DNA from: an archaeon
Lineage (GTDB): Archaea; Thermoplasmatota; Thermoplasmata; Methanomassiliicoccales; Methanomethylophilaceae
Length of the DNA stretch: 43,343 nucleotides
Direction of reading: 5' to 3'
NCBI GenBank assembly: GCA_024399195.1
Contig: JAKSHW010000003.1
Location: forward strand, 1-43,343
A model generated the notes under the pieces. That model ran no database searches, had not been told where the DNA came from, and saw only the letters and a list, made by a program, of their open reading frames with translations. A program made the translations under genes and the position numbers. This document shows, one piece after another, positions 40,266 to 43,343 of this stretch (position 1 is its first letter; every line of letters begins with the position of its first letter).

Positions 40266-40274
40266 GATATAAAC
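40266..40274 (-). promoter_or_regulatory. TATA box of metG
   Basis: GTTTATATC on the minus strand lies 22-30 bases before the metG ATG. Confidence 0.65.
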
Positions 40275-40306
40275 CCACAGTCGGACGTAACGGGGCCCGA
40301 CCGTGG
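40275..40306. terminator. Hairpin between acyltransferase gene and metG
   Basis: CCAC-a-GTCGG (40275-40284) pairs with CCGAC-c-GTGG (40297-40306), nine pairs with one mismatch, around a 12-base loop. It lies after the acyltransferase stop at 40329 and just upstream of the metG TATA box. Confidence 0.5.
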
Positions 40307-40328
40307 TAAGGGCGATCAGATATCGGAC

Positions 40329-41471
40329 TCAGACCTTTGTGAGGACGGAGCGCAGTTTCGAAATGAGTTTTGGATAGAGTTCCGCCAAGACGAGTATTAT
40401 CACAAGGGTGACGATACCGACCGCGACATCTGTAGAAACGGGAAGGACCGGGAAGAAGGCCTCCTTGGGAAGGTCCTCGAACAGGACTATGATCATACGT
40501 GCGACGGCGGTGTGGAAGAGCAGGATCGCGAGCGTGTGCTTTCCGACGAATCCCACGACCTTGTACAACGGGGCGATCTTCGACAGGAACGCAAAGAACG
40601 TCAGCAGAATGAAGGATGCGAACACGCTCTCCAGGAAATAGGGGAACGCGGACCATCCGCCGTACGATCCCAGCTTGGAGACGTTGAAATCGTTTCCGGG
40701 AGGGAAAACAGAGAGAAGGACGACAGTGGCCACGACCGATACCAGCAGGTACAGGACGAACCTCTTGGACCTCCAGTTCCTCTCGATCAGTTCCGCCACA
40801 TTGTATTTCGCCATCGCCGCACCCGCGAGCATCAACGCCGCGGAGATGGGGGCCATATGGGCCATCCACGGGAAGTACAGACGGGGCCACTCCAGGAACA
40901 GTGCAGTGAGACCTACTAGAACCACTATCGCCACGGCGGTCCTCCTCATGTCCTTGAGGACGTAATCGGCTATGGCGTAGAATATCAGGAACGCCCACAC
41001 CATGACCTTGAGGAAATACGTTCCGTTGAGCACCGCGAGGATGGATACCGATTTATCCTCATAGGTCAGGTCCAACGATTGGAAGAACGGGTATCCGATA
41101 CAGCTTTTGACACAGGTGATGTAATCGTCGAAACCGGCATCGACCCCTACGATGGCCATGTACCCCCATACGACGAGAGGTGTCAGAAGACCGCAACCTA
41201 CTATCGCCACCACAAGTTGCAGAACGCGTTTCTTGAAATTGGACACGAAACCACGTTCAGGTTTGTAGAAATAACCGGACGTGACGAAAAAGGTCATCAA
41301 ACCGAGGTACAGGAACTGGAGTGGGACGGACACACGGGTACCGGAGTTCCCTCCCTTGGGCACGAGCACGAACAGGTGCACGAACACTATCATTATTATC
41401 GCGACACCTTTGAACATATCGAAGCAACGGATACGTTCCTTGGGGACGTTTTTGACGTATGTATCGCTCAT
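40329..41471 (-). CDS. Acyltransferase-3 family membrane protein
   Basis: A 380-residue protein with about ten hydrophobic helices. The N-terminal block RIRCFDMFKGVAIIMIVFVHLFV contains the family Arg...Asp..Lys-Gly and His of the first helix, and MTFFVTSGYFYKPE matches the second conserved block. Such proteins O-acylate sugars or lipids at the membrane. The start at 41471 (MSDTYVKN) is chosen over a longer frame because a minus-strand TATA-like GTAATATACC at about 41497-41506 lies about 28 bases upstream. It is divergent from the ABCE1 gene. The substrate is unknown. Confidence 0.86.
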   Translation of the reverse strand: MSDTYVKNVPKERIRCFDMFKGVAIIMIVFVHLFVLVPKGGNSGTRVSVPLQFLYLGLMTFFVTSGYFYKPERGFVSNFKKRVLQLVVAIVGCGLLTPLVVWGYMAIVGVDAGFDDYITCVKSCIGYPFFQSLDLTYEDKSVSILAVLNGTYFLKVMVWAFLIFYAIADYVLKDMRRTAVAIVVLVGLTALFLEWPRLYFPWMAHMAPISAALMLAGAAMAKYNVAELIERNWRSKRFVLYLLVSVVATVVLLSVFPPGNDFNVSKLGSYGGWSAFPYFLESVFASFILLTFFAFLSKIAPLYKVVGFVGKHTLAILLFHTAVARMIIVLFEDLPKEAFFPVLPVSTDVAVGIVTLVIILVLAELYPKLISKLRSVLTKV

Positions 41472-41580
41472 CGTCCGCCAACAATGATGTTCAAGGTATA
41501 TTACGATACACATGACGTAAATGTCAAAAACGGAAGCCGGTATCCTGAAACGTCGATTCCGCGTCGCGTGTCTGCAAAGA

Positions 41581-41593
41581 ACCTTATAAGTAG
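41581..41593 (+). promoter_or_regulatory. TATA box of the ABCE1 gene
   Basis: ACCTTATAAGTAG lies about 25-35 bases before ATG 41617, so the mRNA is essentially leaderless. Confidence 0.65.
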
Positions 41594-41616
41594 TTAGGTT
41601 AGGACGCACGTTTACC

Positions 41617-43343
41617 ATGAGGATAGCCGCCGTTTTGTTCGACAGATGTCAGAACAAGAAATGCAATCACGAGTGTGAGAGGTTCTGCCCCCTTATCAGG
41701 ACCGGTGTGAACGTCATAGAGTTCGGTGAGAGAGGAAAACCCGTCATCTCCGAGACCCTTTGCCAGGGATGCGGTATATGCATCAACAAATGTCCCTTCA
41801 AGGCCATCAAGATCATCGGTCTCGCCGACGAGCTCAAGGAGGAGATGGTCCACCAGTACGGAGAGAACACCTTCCGTCTGTACAGGCTTCCCACCCCTAA
41901 GAAAGGTATGATCACCGGTATCCTCGGACCCAACGGAATCGGTAAGACCACCGCCATCAACATCCTGTCGGGAATCATCGTCCCCAACCTCGGAAAATAC
42001 GACGAACCCGCCGACAAGGAGAAGGTCCTCGCCCACTTCAAGGGAACCGACATGAACGAGTACATGTCCAGCGTGTACGCCGGGAAGATCAGGGTCGCCA
42101 TGAAGCCCCAGTACGTGGACAAGCTCCCCAAGGTCACCAAAGGCGTCGTAAGGGACCTTCTTACCAAGATACAGGAGAGGATGACCCTCGAGGAGGCCAT
42201 GGACATGTTCGGTCTGAACCAGATCATCGACAGGGACCTCTCGAAGCTCTCGGGAGGAGAACTGCAGAGGGTCGCCATGGCCGCGACCTGTATGAAGGAC
42301 GCCGACATCTACTTCTTCGACGAGCCCACCTCCTATCTGGATATCTACCAGAGGATGAAGATGGCCCGTATCATCAAGAAGCTCGCGGGAGAGGACAAGT
42401 ACGTCATCGTCATCGAGCACGACCTTGCGATCCTCGATTACCTTGCGGACAACGTCAACCTCGTCTACGGATCCGAAGGAGCGTACGGAGTGTTCACCCT
42501 CGGAAGGCAGGTCAGGACCGCCATCAACGTCTATCTGCAGGGATACCTCCCCGAGGAGAACATCAGGTTCAGGGAGAGGCCCATCGAGTTCGCCGTCTCC
42601 GCCCCCTCCGGCGACTGGAACACCCCTTCCCTCATCGACTTCGACGAGGTTTCCAAGGACTTCGGAGAGTTCAAACTGGACGTCAACAGCGGTATGGTCA
42701 GGATCGGAGAGTCCGTCGGTGTCGTGGGGCCCAACGCGACCGGTAAGACCACCTTCGTCAAGATGCTCGCAGGCGAGATCAAACCCGACAAAGGTTGCGT
42801 CAACGGTGTGATGAAGGTCTCCTACAAACCCCAGTACATCTCCCAGGACTACGACGGCACCGTCCAGGACTACCTCTACGCCAAAAACTACGACACCGTG
42901 ACCTCCGGATTCTTCGAGACCCAGGTCCTCGGACCCCTCGCCATCAAGTTCCTGATGGACAAGGAGATGAAGAACCTGTCCGGAGGAGAGCTCCAGAGGG
43001 TCGCCATCGCAGGATGCCTCGCAGAGGACGCCGACATCTACCTACTCGACGAGCCTTCCGCATACCTCGACTCCAACCAGAGGATGGAGGCCGCCAAATG
43101 TATCAGTGGTATGATGGAGAAGACCGGACGTTCCGCCCTCATCGTCGACCACGACATCTATTTCATCGACATGGTCTCCGACTCCATCATGGTCTTCGGA
43201 GGAAACCCCGGATACCACGGTATCGCCGAAGGACCTTTCAGGATGAGAGAAGGAATGAACAGGTTCCTCAAATCCGTTGACATCACCTTCAGGAGGGATG
43301 CGGACACCCACAGGCCCAGGATCAACAAGGAGGATTCCAACCT
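41617..43343 (+). CDS. Ribosome recycling ATPase ABCE1 (RNase L inhibitor), 3' end missing
   Basis: Splits ribosomes after termination in archaea and eukaryotes. The 575 codons present cover nearly the whole protein (usually about 590 residues), which runs off the window edge. In order: an N-terminal Fe-S domain with two cluster motifs (CQNKKCNHECERFCP and CQGCGICINKCP), ATPase domain 1 (GPNGIGKTT, LSGGELQR, FFDEPTSYLD), the hinge, and ATPase domain 2 (GPNATGKTT, LSGGELQR, LLDEPSAYLD). All catalytic motifs are intact. The Fe-S clusters make it a client of the suf system encoded 11 kb away. Confidence 0.96.
   Translation, partial: MRIAAVLFDRCQNKKCNHECERFCPLIRTGVNVIEFGERGKPVISETLCQGCGICINKCPFKAIKIIGLADELKEEMVHQYGENTFRLYRLPTPKKGMITGILGPNGIGKTTAINILSGIIVPNLGKYDEPADKEKVLAHFKGTDMNEYMSSVYAGKIRVAMKPQYVDKLPKVTKGVVRDLLTKIQERMTLEEAMDMFGLNQIIDRDLSKLSGGELQRVAMAATCMKDADIYFFDEPTSYLDIYQRMKMARIIKKLAGEDKYVIVIEHDLAILDYLADNVNLVYGSEGAYGVFTLGRQVRTAINVYLQGYLPEENIRFRERPIEFAVSAPSGDWNTPSLIDFDEVSKDFGEFKLDVNSGMVRIGESVGVVGPNATGKTTFVKMLAGEIKPDKGCVNGVMKVSYKPQYISQDYDGTVQDYLYAKNYDTVTSGFFETQVLGPLAIKFLMDKEMKNLSGGELQRVAIAGCLAEDADIYLLDEPSAYLDSNQRMEAAKCISGMMEKTGRSALIVDHDIYFIDMVSDSIMVFGGNPGYHGIAEGPFRMREGMNRFLKSVDITFRRDADTHRPRINKEDSN

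Noticed and set aside
37878-40919. Very long open frame (over 1000 codons) antisense to metG
   Set aside because: It is a mirror of the GC-rich codon pattern of metG and its neighbours. Its composition is Val-, Gly-, Asp- and His-rich without domains, and it crosses genuine genes on the other strand.

Overview
The window is archaeal. Many genes have an AT-rich TATA-like box about 25-30 bases before a leaderless or nearly leaderless start. The information-processing genes are archaeal in type (ABCE1, and a methionyl-tRNA synthetase with a C-terminal tRNA-binding domain), both tRNA-Cys genes encode their CCA end, and the metabolism is methanogen-like (corrinoid protein with an MtaA-type methyltransferase, HdrD-like Fe-S protein, DUF1638 protein). 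GC content is moderate to high. All 39 stop codons I read are TGA (34) or TAA (5), never TAG. Together this points to Methanomassiliicoccales (Methanomethylophilaceae), which read UAG as pyrrolysine. The assignment is inference from gene content; no rRNA is present.

Layout. Bases 1-103: the end of a 23-bp tandem repeat array. 187-2272: pyrD-pyrK-TPR operon (pyrimidine synthesis). 2261-3100: a conserved-looking unknown on the minus strand. 3274-3543: two identical tRNA-Cys genes. 3627-6497: two membrane-anchored transglutaminase-like proteins, the first lacking its catalytic residues. 6576-8459: two unknown genes. 8490-11316 (minus): HdrD-like Fe-S protein, HAD phosphatase, four-helix membrane protein. 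11354-14850: a heterodimeric ABC exporter with one degenerate ATP site. 14821-17292 (minus): a UvrA-like ATPase without the UvrB-binding insertion. 17421-20447: small charged protein, two GNATs, a PhzF protein and a DUF1638 protein.

20765-31210 is the most coherent part, a sulfur and one-carbon island. It holds a corrinoid protein plus CoM methyltransferase with no separate substrate methyltransferase, a zinc-ribbon protein, MccB and MccA (transsulfuration), a radical SAM enzyme, a full sufCDSUB operon and a convergent Rrf2/IscR-like regulator with four cysteines. The promoters of the DUF1638 gene, the corrinoid gene and the suf operon share an inverted repeat with half-sites ending CTA and starting TAG, 9 bp apart. 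I propose they form one regulon controlled by sulfur or Fe-S status.

31211-31726 has a strong promoter followed by about 230 bases of GC-rich foldable sequence with no ORF, a candidate structured RNA. 31727-37306 (minus strand) carries a PAP2-like membrane protein, a TerB-PNPOx fusion, a third transglutaminase with InlB-type repeats, a GNAT-methyltransferase fusion and a PHP phosphoesterase. 37303-40244 (minus): a free tRNA-binding OB-fold protein and MetRS, whose C-terminal domain is its paralogue. 40329-41471 (minus): an acyltransferase-3 protein. 41617 to the end: ABCE1, cut by the window edge.
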